Source of the DNA: Bog-159 sp963785255
GTDB taxonomy: Bacteria; Acidobacteriota; Terriglobia; Bryobacterales; Bryobacteraceae
Length of the DNA: 64,000 bases
Assembly (NCBI GenBank): GCA_963785255.1
Contig: CAWAUR010000002.1
Location: forward strand, 930,001 to 994,000
Reading direction: 5' to 3'
In this document: positions 28,274 to 36,539 of the stretch, one piece after another
Position numbering within the stretch: position 1 is the stretch's first letter
How the letters are laid out: each line of letters begins with the position of its first letter
Notes under the pieces: model-generated
Told to the model about the DNA's origin: nothing
The model's database searches: none
Seen by the model: the letters and a program-made list of their open reading frames with translations, nothing else
Program-made: the position numbers and the translations under genes

Positions 28274-28705
28274 ATGCAAACGATTCAGCTCGCGATCGCG
28301 GATTCGGCGTACGAAGCAACCTTGCGCGAAGCGTTGCTCCGCAGCGGCCCATGGCATGTGGAAAGCGTTCAAACGCCGAAACCGGCCGAGACAGGCGTGC
28401 TGGTAATGGATGAGGTGTGCCTCAACCGGGTAGCCCTGCCCCTGCCTTATCCGGAGCGGGTGGTCTTGCTGACGCGCAAGGACCCCGCGAATCTGTCGCA
28501 CGCCTGGGAAGCGGGGATCGTGTCGTTAGTGTCGCCGGACGATCCCCCGAGCACGATTCTGCTGGCCATCATGGCGGCCGCCCTGCGAGTTCCCAAGCCG
28601 CAGGCGGTGGCGGCCGTGGGTGGTATTTCCCCCAACAAGCCTTCCTCTGCTGCGCCAATGTCCCCAGAGCTTCCGCTGGTTGGCGCTAAACGCAACAAAA
28701 ATTAG
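28274..28705 (+). CDS. Hypothetical cytosolic protein in the cytochrome operon
   Basis: This 143-residue protein has no signal peptide or heme motif. The order of short hydrophobic strands (TIQLAIAD, TGVLVMDEV, ERVVLLTRK, IVSLVSPDD) with intervening helices is like a degenerate response-regulator receiver fold. The usual phospho-acceptor position reads VMDE, and the terminal Lys is not obvious. The last 30 residues are low-complexity (Pro, Ser, Ala, Lys). It follows the monoheme gene by 26 bases with GCGGAGCGG ahead. I infer a regulatory or scaffold role, without direct support. Confidence 0.6.
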   Translation: MQTIQLAIADSAYEATLREALLRSGPWHVESVQTPKPAETGVLVMDEVCLNRVALPLPYPERVVLLTRKDPANLSHAWEAGIVSLVSPDDPPSTILLAIMAAALRVPKPQAVAAVGGISPNKPSSAAPMSPELPLVGAKRNKN

Positions 28706-28771
28706 GAGTTTGAGGTCTTCTGAGATTTGGACTTCGGCGTGCACGAGGTCTGACTTCCAGGAGGGTTTCAT

Positions 28772-29158
28772 ATGGACCGCACGTTGGCCGAGCTTGAGGA
28801 ACTGGTGCGTCAGCGCATTTGCCGGGTGTGTTCGGACCGCAAGATGGACGGAACGTGCGGGCTGGAAGATCCGGGCGAGTGCGCCTTGTTTCGGCTGTTT
28901 CCACAGGTGGCCGAAGCCATCCAGGGTACCGACAGCGACAATCTCGAGGATTATATCGAAGCCATCCGGCGCCACGTGTGTACGGTGTGCGCCGCGCAGG
29001 AGAAGGACTTGAGCTGCGGCCTTCGCGAACAGGTGCAATGCGCGCTGGATGCGTATCTGCTGCTGGTAGTGGAAGCCATCGAGGAAGCCACGGGCAAGGA
29101 CTTCGGGCACCCGCTACCTCAAAGACCCAATGACAGGCCTATTTCACTTCAACTTTAA
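28772..29158 (+). CDS. Cys-rich protein made of two similar halves
   Basis: A 128-residue cytosolic protein in which the motif RxxCxVCxxxxxxxxCGLxxxxxCAL occurs twice: residues 15-38 (RICRVCSDRKMDGTCGL, then ECALF) and about 67-90 (HVCTVCAAQEKDLSCGL, then QCALD). Each half has four Cys spaced CxxC-x8/9-C-x6-C, followed by a hydrophobic helix (PQVAEAI / LLVVEAI). This looks like a duplicated metal or Fe-S site. CAGGAGGG precedes the ATG. Being inside a redox operon, it could be an electron carrier or a redox-sensing partner of the PAS-Cys activator. I know no named family for it. Confidence 0.75.
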   Translation: MDRTLAELEELVRQRICRVCSDRKMDGTCGLEDPGECALFRLFPQVAEAIQGTDSDNLEDYIEAIRRHVCTVCAAQEKDLSCGLREQVQCALDAYLLLVVEAIEEATGKDFGHPLPQRPNDRPISLQL

Positions 29159-29170
29159 GAGGAGATTACT

Positions 29171-29443
29171 ATGAACATCAACTTACTGCCATACGCGCTA
29201 TTCTGGGGCGTCTTAGCGCTCGCCGTCGTATTCCTGATTATCTATCGGAAGACGGTTTCCAGCCACGAAGACGACTCGCTTCATCTGGAGGGCGGCGCGC
29301 CCGGCGAACAGGTGACCCTGGCGCATCGGCTGGCCTTGATCGACCGGTGGGGCAAGACCCTGACGGTGGTTGTGGCGCTGTACGGCGTGGCGCTCGCGGG
29401 CATCTACTTTTACCAGATCTGGAACAACGTTCCGAACTACTAA
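29171..29443 (+). CDS. Small two-helix membrane protein
   Basis: A 90-residue protein with two hydrophobic segments (about 7-25, LPYALFWGVLALAVVFLIIY; and 66-84, TLTVVVALYGVALAGIYFY) joined by a charged loop with several acidic residues. AGAGGAG precedes the ATG. It is 13 bases after the Cys-rich gene and 13 bases before the nine-heme gene. It probably anchors or completes the membrane complex formed by the downstream cytochromes. No heme or quinone motif is visible. Confidence 0.75.
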   Translation: MNINLLPYALFWGVLALAVVFLIIYRKTVSSHEDDSLHLEGGAPGEQVTLAHRLALIDRWGKTLTVVVALYGVALAGIYFYQIWNNVPNY

Positions 29444-29456
29444 CCGGATCTAGCCA

Positions 29457-31166
29457 ATGAGACTTGCAGGGAGAAGCGCATGGGGAATCTTTGCGGCTGC
29501 CGCCGGCATCTGGTTGGGGTTGGCGGCAGCCGCTGGGCCGGCCTCGGCGGCGGACAACTCGACGTGTGCCGCGTGCCACGACGAGCAGGCCGCCAAGCTG
29601 GCTAAAAGTGCGCACGCGGACGTAGCCTGCGCTTCCTGCCATGTAAAACACGACGAATATCCGCACCCGGCCAACATCCCCAAACCGGCGTGCAGCCAGT
29701 GTCACCAAGGCCAGCAGGCGGATTACGACCGCGGAATCCACGGCCAGATTGCTCGCAGCGGCGGCGCCGCGCCCGATTGCGGCGTATGCCATGGCGCCGC
29801 GCATGAATTGTTGCGGCCCAAATCGGAAGATTTCCGCGCCAAGGTGCCGGACACTTGCGGGATGTGCCATAGCGAGGTGGCCGATCAATTCCGCGCCAGC
29901 GTGCACGGCCAGGCGCTGGCCAAGGGTGTCACCCAGGCGCCCATCTGCACCGATTGCCATGGCGAACACTCCATCCTTCCGCCTACCAACAAAGCTTCCA
30001 CAGTGTATGCCGCCAACATTCGCGATACCTGCGGAAACTGCCACGGGAACGTACAGTTGTCGCGGCGCTTCGGGCTGCCCGCCGACCGGGTAGTGAGCTT
30101 CGACGCTTCGTTCCACGGGCTGGCCGCCAAAGAGGGTAACGAAACCGTGGCCAACTGCGCGAGTTGCCACGGTGTGCACAATATTCTGGCGTCTTCCGAT
30201 CCGCGCTCCACCATCAATCCCAAGAATCTCGCGAAGACCTGCGGCAAGTGCCACCAAGGCGCCGGAAGCCGTTTCGCGATCAGCCAGGTGCACGTGGCGG
30301 AAGGCGCGCGGGAAGCGCCCGCCCTGCGCTGGGTGCAGCAGTTTTACCTGTTGCTGATCCCGCTGACCATCGGGCTGATGTTGCTGCATAACGGCGGCGA
30401 CTGGGTGCGGAAACTGTTGCGGCTGCGCGGGAACGGGGCGGCGCAGCGTGCGGCCGATGCGGAACTGCCGGTCCGGCCTAATGTCCGCATGTTGCCGTTC
30501 GAGCGGGTCGAGCACGCGCTGCTGGTGATTTCGTTCGTCACGCTGGCGTGGACCGGATTTGCGCTGAAATTCTCGGATCAATGGTGGGCGCGCCCCTCGC
30601 TGTTGCGGGACGGCAATGTGCGCAGCATCGTGCATCGCATCGCCGCGGTGGTTTTCATGGCAGTGTCGCTGACGCATCTGATTTCTCTGATTGTGAACCG
30701 GCGCCTGCGTAAGCACTGGACCGAACTGTTTCCCAAGCCGCGCGACGCGCGTGAAGCCTTGGCGAATTTCAGTTACAACATGGGGCTGCGCTCATCGCCG
30801 CCGGGCCGCTCCGCGCATAGCTACATCGAGAAGGCGGAGTATTGGGCCGTGGTGTGGGGCGCCATCGTCATGATCGGCACGGGCGTGATGCTGTGGGGCA
30901 ACAATCTGATGCTGGCCCTGTTCCCCAAGGAGTGGCTGGACGTAGCCACCTCGGTGCACTTTTATGAGGCGCTCCTGGCCACCCTGGCGATCGTGGTCTG
31001 GCACTTATATACTGTGATCTTCGACCCGGACGTTTACCCCATGGACACGGCGTGGCTCACGGGCGTCAGTGTAAAGAAGATCGAGGAGCCGCATGCGGCG
31101 GAACCTGAGCCGGAGAACCAGGAATCGGGAGAAGTTGCGGCCGTCCGAGAGACCATATCCAAATGA
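29457..31166 (+). CDS. Nine-heme cytochrome c fused to a cytochrome b-type membrane domain
   Basis: A 569-residue fusion. After a signal peptide (ending near ASAAD) the first 290 residues hold nine CxxCH motifs: CAACH, CASCH, CSQCH, CGVCH, CGMCH, CTDCH, CGNCH, CASCH and CGKCH, with extra His residues for bis-His ligation. From about residue 295 there are at least four membrane helices (QQFYLLLIPLTIGLMLL, HALLVISFVTLAWTGFAL, IAAVVFMAVSLTHLISLIV, AEYWAVVWGAIVMIGTGVML-like, LLATLAIVVWHLYTVIF) with conserved His, like DmsC/FdoI-type or b561-type diheme subunits. It would pass electrons between the quinone pool and the periplasm. It overlaps the next gene by four bases (ATGA). Confidence 0.9.
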   Translation: MRLAGRSAWGIFAAAAGIWLGLAAAAGPASAADNSTCAACHDEQAAKLAKSAHADVACASCHVKHDEYPHPANIPKPACSQCHQGQQADYDRGIHGQIARSGGAAPDCGVCHGAAHELLRPKSEDFRAKVPDTCGMCHSEVADQFRASVHGQALAKGVTQAPICTDCHGEHSILPPTNKASTVYAANIRDTCGNCHGNVQLSRRFGLPADRVVSFDASFHGLAAKEGNETVANCASCHGVHNILASSDPRSTINPKNLAKTCGKCHQGAGSRFAISQVHVAEGAREAPALRWVQQFYLLLIPLTIGLMLLHNGGDWVRKLLRLRGNGAAQRAADAELPVRPNVRMLPFERVEHALLVISFVTLAWTGFALKFSDQWWARPSLLRDGNVRSIVHRIAAVVFMAVSLTHLISLIVNRRLRKHWTELFPKPRDAREALANFSYNMGLRSSPPGRSAHSYIEKAEYWAVVWGAIVMIGTGVMLWGNNLMLALFPKEWLDVATSVHFYEALLATLAIVVWHLYTVIFDPDVYPMDTAWLTGVSVKKIEEPHAAEPEPENQESGEVAAVRETISK

Positions 31167-32605
31167 ACGAAACGCTTAATGTCAAGCTGCCCCGCCAACT
31201 TTCTCCCCTGGTGCATCTTTCGAACAATTGGATCAGCCTGGCGGGGGTGGTAGTGGTCACCACCGCCACGGTCTTCTGGCTGTTTTTGCTGCCTACCACG
31301 ATGCGCGGCGAAGTGCACAATCCTTACAACGGCATTCTCGCCTTCCTGTTGCTGCCGGGGTTGTTTTTTCTGGGGCTGCTGCTGATTCCGCTGGGCATTT
31401 ACCGAAGGAACCGCAGAGAGAAGCAGCGTGGCTTATACCCCGCCAACTTTCCGCCGCTTAATATGAAGAACCTGGAATTCCGGCGGCTGTTGACGTTCGT
31501 GGGTGTCACCACCTTCGCCAATATCGTGATTGCCAGCCAGTTGGCTTATGGCGCGGTCTCTTACATGGAGACGGTTTCTTTCTGCGGCCAGACCTGCCAT
31601 ACGGTCATGCAGCCGGAATTCACGGCCTATCAAAGCTCGCCGCATTCGCGAGTGGAGTGCGTGCAGTGCCACATCGGGCCTGGCGAATCATGGTTTGTAC
31701 GGAGCAAGCTCTCCGGTATCCGGCAGGTATTCGCGGTCATGTTCCACACCTACGAAACGCCCATTCCCACGCCCGTGCACAACTTGCGGCCCGCGCGCGA
31801 GACTTGCGAAGCTTGCCATTGGCCGCAGAAGTACGGCGAAGACCGCCTGCGCGTCATCGACAAGTTCGGCGACGACGAAACGAACTCACCGACCAAGACC
31901 GTGCTCTTGATGAAGATCGGCGGCGGCAATCACGGCATCGGCATCCATGGCACGCATCTGGGGCCGGGCGTGGTCATTCGCTACGGGCATTCCGATCCGC
32001 AGCGCCAGACCATCCCCTGGATCGAGTACAACTCGCCGCAGGGCAAGACCGTGTATCGCGCGGAGGGCGCGGCCCCGGATGGCAAAGGCTTGACCATCCG
32101 CACGATGGATTGCATCGACTGCCACAACCGGCCGTCGCACAGTTATAAGTTGCCCGAGCGCGCGGTCGATGAGGCCATGGCCGCGGGCGATATGTCCGCC
32201 ACCCTGCCGTTCGCGCACAAGAAGGCCGTGGAACTCTTAAAGCAGCCATATGCCAGCCGGGACGCCGCGGCGGCGCAGATCCCGGAAGCCCTGGTGGCCT
32301 TTTACCGCCAGAATTATCCCGCTATTTATAAGGAACGCCAGGCGGAAGTCGTGAAGACTGCGAGCAGCTTACTCGCCATCTACAACCGGAATGTATTTCC
32401 GGCCATGAAGATCACCTGGGGCACGTATCCCAATAACATCGGGCACACCGATTTTCCGGGATGTTTCCGATGTCACGACGACAGCCATGCCAGCGCCGAT
32501 GGACGGAAGGTGACGCAGGATTGCAGCGCCTGCCACAGCTTGCTGGCGATGGAAGAGCCGGCGCCTAAGATCCTCACGGATTTGGGCGTCGTGGAAAAGA
32601 AGTGA
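31163..32605 (+). CDS. NapC/NirT-like membrane-anchored six-heme cytochrome c
   Basis: A 480-residue protein with two N-terminal hydrophobic segments (ISLAGVVVVTTATVFWLFLL; GILAFLLLPGLFFLGLLLIP), a third near residue 110 (FVGVTTFANIVIASQLAYGA), and six CxxCH motifs: CGQTCH-type (CGQTCHTVMQPEF, the NapC/NrfH signature with the CxxxCH spacing of its first site), CVQCH, CEACH, CIDCH, CFRCH and CSACH. Strictly, five are CxxCH and the first reads CxxxCH. Proteins of this group oxidise quinol and reduce periplasmic partners. Start overlaps the stop of the nine-heme gene; together they look like one complex. Confidence 0.88.
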   Translation: MNETLNVKLPRQLSPLVHLSNNWISLAGVVVVTTATVFWLFLLPTTMRGEVHNPYNGILAFLLLPGLFFLGLLLIPLGIYRRNRREKQRGLYPANFPPLNMKNLEFRRLLTFVGVTTFANIVIASQLAYGAVSYMETVSFCGQTCHTVMQPEFTAYQSSPHSRVECVQCHIGPGESWFVRSKLSGIRQVFAVMFHTYETPIPTPVHNLRPARETCEACHWPQKYGEDRLRVIDKFGDDETNSPTKTVLLMKIGGGNHGIGIHGTHLGPGVVIRYGHSDPQRQTIPWIEYNSPQGKTVYRAEGAAPDGKGLTIRTMDCIDCHNRPSHSYKLPERAVDEAMAAGDMSATLPFAHKKAVELLKQPYASRDAAAAQIPEALVAFYRQNYPAIYKERQAEVVKTASSLLAIYNRNVFPAMKITWGTYPNNIGHTDFPGCFRCHDDSHASADGRKVTQDCSACHSLLAMEEPAPKILTDLGVVEKK

Positions 32606-32658
32606 GCAGGCGCGCCGGCACGGCGAGGTGCAGCGCGCGATGCTCAGGAGGTTGTTCG

Positions 32659-33522
32659 ATGAAGCCTTTAAGTAAGATCCTGTTACCCGTGGATTTTTCG
32701 GAACGGTCGTTGGGAGCGGCGCGCTATGCCAAAACACTGGCGGACCACTTCCATGCCGAGTTGACCCTGTTGCATGTCTTGACGCCGCCGCACTATGAGT
32801 TCGGCGCGCTCGAAATCGGCGGATCGATGCTGACCGAGTTGTACACCAATCGCGCGGCGCAGGTGGAAAAAGAGCTGGAGACGTTTCTGGCCGCCGAGTT
32901 GGCGGGCACCGAAGCCCGGCGCGTGGTGCTGGAAGGCGATCCCGCCCGCCAGATTGTGGAATATGCGCATGAAGAGAACGTGGGCCTGATCGTGATGCCT
33001 ACGCACGGCTATGGCCCCTTCCGGCAGTTCATCCTGGGATCCATCACGGCCAAAGTGCTGCACGACGCGGATTGTCCCGTGTGGACCGGAGTGCATCTGG
33101 AGGAGGCCCAGCCAGCGGAACCCGCTCCGTTCCGGGATATCCTTTGCGCCGTCGATCTGGGCCCGCAAAGTTGCAAGGCTATCGAGTGGGCCACGCTCAT
33201 GCAGAAGGAGTTTGGGGCACGGCTCACGGTTTTGCATGCCATGTCCGTTTCACCATCCGGCGGCCCGGAAGCCGAACACGCCCGGGAGATGGAACTTTCG
33301 GTCCGCGACGATCTCGCCCGGATGCAGCAGACCCACGGCACCAAGGCGGAACTGGCCGTGGTAGCCGGCGATCCGCCAAAAGTGGTTTGCGAAATGGCGG
33401 AGCACATGAAGGCGAGCCTGCTGGTGATCGGCCGCGGATCGGCGGCGGGAGTCTTCGGCCGGCTGCGCACCAACGCCTATGCCATTATTCGCCAGTCGCC
33501 CTGCCCGGTAGTAAGCGTTTAG
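32659..33522 (+). CDS. Tandem universal stress protein (two UspA domains)
   Basis: Start at the ATG at 32659 with CAGGAGG ahead; the frame is open to 32602 but without a site. The 287-residue product has two Usp folds: residues 1-145 (LSKILLPVDFSERSLGAARY, IVMPTHGYGPFRQFILGSI) and 155-287 (FRDILCAVDLGPQSCKAIEW, LLVIGRGSAAGVFGRLRTNA). The second copy has a GxG-x9-G-like ATP loop, weaker in the first. Usp proteins respond to respiratory or energy stress; its place as last gene of the cytochrome operon fits a role during anaerobic or redox stress. Confidence 0.9.
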   Translation: MKPLSKILLPVDFSERSLGAARYAKTLADHFHAELTLLHVLTPPHYEFGALEIGGSMLTELYTNRAAQVEKELETFLAAELAGTEARRVVLEGDPARQIVEYAHEENVGLIVMPTHGYGPFRQFILGSITAKVLHDADCPVWTGVHLEEAQPAEPAPFRDILCAVDLGPQSCKAIEWATLMQKEFGARLTVLHAMSVSPSGGPEAEHAREMELSVRDDLARMQQTHGTKAELAVVAGDPPKVVCEMAEHMKASLLVIGRGSAAGVFGRLRTNAYAIIRQSPCPVVSV

Positions 33523-33555
33523 TTGTGGGGCAGGCTCGTAGCCTCTGCCCCACAA
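33523..33555. repeat. Perfect 11-bp hairpin, GTGGGGCAG family
   Basis: TTGTGGGGCAG and CTGCCCCACAA enclose an 11-base loop (GCTCGTAGCCT). It begins at the stop codon of the Usp gene. The loop sequence is shared with the large palindrome at 50675. No T-run follows, so it is a repeat that may also protect the operon's 3' end. Confidence 0.8.
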
Positions 33556-33603
33556 AATTAGGAACCGTAGCGTTACTCGAACGTATTATTTTTAGGCCTC
33601 GTC

Positions 33604-36030
33604 ATGTGGAACGACATTCGCTACGCTTTCCGTACGCTGCTCCGTGAGCGCGCCTTCGCCTCCATGGCCGTGTTGAGCCTGGCCGTGGGCATAGGCGCCA
33701 ATACCGCCATCTTCTCGGTGGTGAACGGTGTGCTGTTGCGCCCGCTGCCCTACCAGGATCCGCAGAGGCTCTTTGCCATCCGCGAAGTGCTGCCCAAGCT
33801 CGTGCATTTGTATCCCACCTTCCCCGTCAACTTCAATCACTATTACGACTGGCGGCAGCGCTCGACCACCCTGGAATCGATCGCCCTGGTGCGCTCCTCC
33901 GCCCCCACGTTGACGGGCGTGGGCGAGCCCCAAGCACTCGACGGCGCATTGGTGACGGCCAGCGTTTTTCGCGTGCTCGAGGTTACACCGCAACTGGGCC
34001 GCGGATTCCTCGACGAAGAGGACCCGGAGGGCCACGATCAAGTCGCGGTGATCTCCGATTCGCTCTGGAGACGGCGATTCAGCGCCGACCCATCCATGGT
34101 GGGCCGGAAGATCGTCTTAAACGGCAAGCCGCACGTAGTAGTTGGCGTACTGCCGCGCGGATTCCAGTTCCCCGCCCACAACGATCTCTGGGTGCGCTCG
34201 GGGATAGGCATCCAACCGGACGTTTTGCAGCCGATCGGTTACTCCAAGGATGACCTGGAGGAGATCAATGGCGACTATAATTGGTCGGCCATCGCGCGCC
34301 TCCGCCCGGGCGTGACGGAGCAGAAGGCGCTGGCGGAGTTGAACGTGATCGAGGCCGCTATCGCGAGCCGCATTCCCGATAAGATGGATCTGCAGGCCCG
34401 CATGACTCCGCTGCGGGATGACTTGGTCGGGCAGTCGCGCACCGGTCTGCTGGTATTGCTCGGGGCCGTGGGCGCGGTCTTGCTGATCCTGTGCGTCAAC
34501 CTAGCGAATCTTTCGCTGGCCCGCGCCGCCGGCCGCGCGCGCGAGTCGGCCATCCGCACGGCGCTGGGAGCGGGCCGTGCGCGCCTGGTCCGCCAGACGC
34601 TGACCGAAAGTCTGCTGCTGTCGGTGATCGGCGGACTGCTGGGCATCGCGCTGGCGGCGGCGGGTGTCCAACTTTTGCTGCGCACCGCGCCCGCGGGTCT
34701 GCCGCGCTTGAGCGAGGTCACCGTGGATGGCCGCGTTCTGGGCTTCGCTCTGCTCGTTTCGCTTGCTACGGGAATCGCGTTCGGCATCCTGCCCGCGTTG
34801 CGTAGCGCCGGCGCGCATCCACAGGAGGCGTTGAAATCCGGCGGCTACACCACTACCGAAGGCCGTCGCGGAATGCGCGTACGCGGCGTGCTGGTGGCCG
34901 TGGAAGCGGGCCTCAGCGCCGTGCTCCTGATTACCGCCGGCCTGCTGATGGGCAGCTTCATCCGGCTGATGCACGTGGATAAAGGCTTCGACATCGAGCG
35001 CGTGCTGGCTGTGCGCGTGGCCATGCCACCCGCCAGGTATACAGAGGACGCGCAGCAGGCGGCCTTCTTCAACCGCTTGCTGGAGAAGGCCCGCACACTG
35101 CCGGGAGTGATTTCGGCCAGCCTCGTCTCGGCGCTTCCTTTGCAAGGCGAAACCTGGATCGATTTGGCCGCACCCGAGGGCGACCAGCGCCCGCTGTTCG
35201 AGCGTCCCATGGTGAACGTACGATTCGTAAGCCCGGATTATTTCAAGACACTGCGCATTCCGTTCCGCGAAGGGCGCACTTTCGACGATAGCCAGCGCAA
35301 TCGCAAAGTGGTGATTCTTTCGCAGGGCACCGCGCGGCGCTTGTGGCCCAAACAGGACCCCATGGGGCGCCGTATGCTGCACAACGAAACGCTGGAAGAG
35401 GTAGTCGGGGTGACGGCGGACATTCGGGGCACGGATCTCGACAAAGCTCCGGTGATGACGATTTACGTTCCCTACTGGCAGCGTCCCCGGTTATCGAGCG
35501 CCCTCCTGTTGCGCACCGCCATGGATCCGCGCGGCGTTGAGGCGGGCGTGCGCGAAGTCATCCACCAGGTAGATGCGGATGTGCCGGTTCCCGAGATGCA
35601 AACGCTAAGTGAAGTAATGTCGGATTCCGTGGCCGAGCGCCGCTTCCAGATGACTTTGGCGGTCCTCTTTGCCGCCGCCGCGCTGGCCTTGGCGGGGTTC
35701 GGCATTTATGGCGTGGTTTCTTATTCGGTGGCCTGCCGGCGGACTGAGATGGGCATTCGCATGGCATTAGGCGCGGGCGCCGGCGGATTGCAGCGAATGG
35801 TTCTGTGGCAAGGGATTCGTCCCGTAGTGGCGGGATTGGCTGCAGGCGTCGTGGGCGCACTGGCGGCGGGCCGGATTCTGAGCGGCCTGCTGTTTCAGAC
35901 GAGCGCGCGCGATCCGGTGACGATCGGCGGCGTGGCTCTGGTGCTGTTGGGCGTGTCGGCGGCGGCGGCTTTGATTCCGGCGCGGCGGGCTACGCGCTTC
36001 GATCCGATGAAAGCATTGCGGTTTGAATAG
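33604..36030 (+). CDS. ADOP-type ABC permease (MacB/FtsX-like)
   Basis: An 808-residue membrane protein of the acidobacterial duplicated orphan permease type: no ATPase gene is adjacent. Half 1: N-terminal helix after MWNDIRYAFRTLLRERAF (SMAVLSLAVGIGANTAIFSVV), a large periplasmic MacB-PCD domain, then three FtsX helices (LLVLLGAVGAVLLILCVNLA; LLLSVIGGLLGIALAAAGVQ; GFALLVSLATGIAFGILPAL). Half 2 repeats the plan, ending in helices around 690-790 (FAAAALALAGFGIYGVVSY; IRPVVAGLAAGVVGALAAG) and the terminal RRATRFDPMKALRFE. Family members are thought to work in macrolide/lipoprotein-type export with an unlinked ATPase. A second member is at 57349-60081. Confidence 0.92.
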   Translation: MWNDIRYAFRTLLRERAFASMAVLSLAVGIGANTAIFSVVNGVLLRPLPYQDPQRLFAIREVLPKLVHLYPTFPVNFNHYYDWRQRSTTLESIALVRSSAPTLTGVGEPQALDGALVTASVFRVLEVTPQLGRGFLDEEDPEGHDQVAVISDSLWRRRFSADPSMVGRKIVLNGKPHVVVGVLPRGFQFPAHNDLWVRSGIGIQPDVLQPIGYSKDDLEEINGDYNWSAIARLRPGVTEQKALAELNVIEAAIASRIPDKMDLQARMTPLRDDLVGQSRTGLLVLLGAVGAVLLILCVNLANLSLARAAGRARESAIRTALGAGRARLVRQTLTESLLLSVIGGLLGIALAAAGVQLLLRTAPAGLPRLSEVTVDGRVLGFALLVSLATGIAFGILPALRSAGAHPQEALKSGGYTTTEGRRGMRVRGVLVAVEAGLSAVLLITAGLLMGSFIRLMHVDKGFDIERVLAVRVAMPPARYTEDAQQAAFFNRLLEKARTLPGVISASLVSALPLQGETWIDLAAPEGDQRPLFERPMVNVRFVSPDYFKTLRIPFREGRTFDDSQRNRKVVILSQGTARRLWPKQDPMGRRMLHNETLEEVVGVTADIRGTDLDKAPVMTIYVPYWQRPRLSSALLLRTAMDPRGVEAGVREVIHQVDADVPVPEMQTLSEVMSDSVAERRFQMTLAVLFAAAALALAGFGIYGVVSYSVACRRTEMGIRMALGAGAGGLQRMVLWQGIRPVVAGLAAGVVGALAAGRILSGLLFQTSARDPVTIGGVALVLLGVSAAAALIPARRATRFDPMKALRFE

Positions 36031-36076
36031 TCCGTTGGCACATCGGTTGCATCTCGATCCGTGAAGGAGAGAACCC

Positions 36077-36530
36077 ATGCGAGTTAAGCACAACTCTGGC
36101 GCTCGGACTTATTGCCATCTTACTATTTGCAGGCGCGGTGGCCGCCAGTAACCATCATGATTTGAATGGCACTTGGGTGCTGATTCCGGAGCAGAGCGAT
36201 TTCGCCGGTCAAACGGCCATCAATGCAGGCAGCCTGACGATTAGCGACCGGGAGCGGCACGTCTATGTGTCTCGTACGTTTAGTTATGATGGCGCACTCG
36301 GTACGGTTTCCTACAGTTCCAGTCTTGATGGCAATGAAAATTCAACGATCCACGAAGGAAAAACGTTTAAGACCAAGGCTAAGTTCACTGGAGGTGTCCT
36401 GCAAGTTACAACGACACAGGACGGAATTCCAACCGTGGAACGCTTTAGCCTGCAACCTGACGGCAGATTGATACTTTCAGTCGAACGCCCGGGTGCGGCG
36501 CCCATGACACTGGCATTCCGGCGCCACTAA
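36077..36530 (+). pseudogene. Small secreted protein gene with a frameshift in its signal peptide
   Basis: A GAAGGAGAG site precedes ATG at 36077, but that frame stops after 24 codons. One base over, the DNA encodes a good signal peptide (STTLALGLIAILLFAGAVAA) running directly into NHHDLNGTWVLIPEQSDF and on to the TAA at 36530. Removing one A from GTTAAGC near 36085 would give a single 150-residue exported protein. The mature domain (NGTWVLxPEQSDF, FTGGVLQVTTTQDG, LILSVERPG) is a small lipocalin-like or beta-barrel type of unknown function. A start at GTG 36138 would make a leaderless 130-residue cytosolic version, which I find less likely. Confidence 0.65.
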
Positions 36531-36539
36531 CAACCTTGC

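Noticed and set aside
33523..33555. Rho-independent terminator
   Set aside because: The stem is strong but is followed by AAAATTAGG, not a T-run; it belongs to a dispersed repeat family. A role in transcript ends remains possible.
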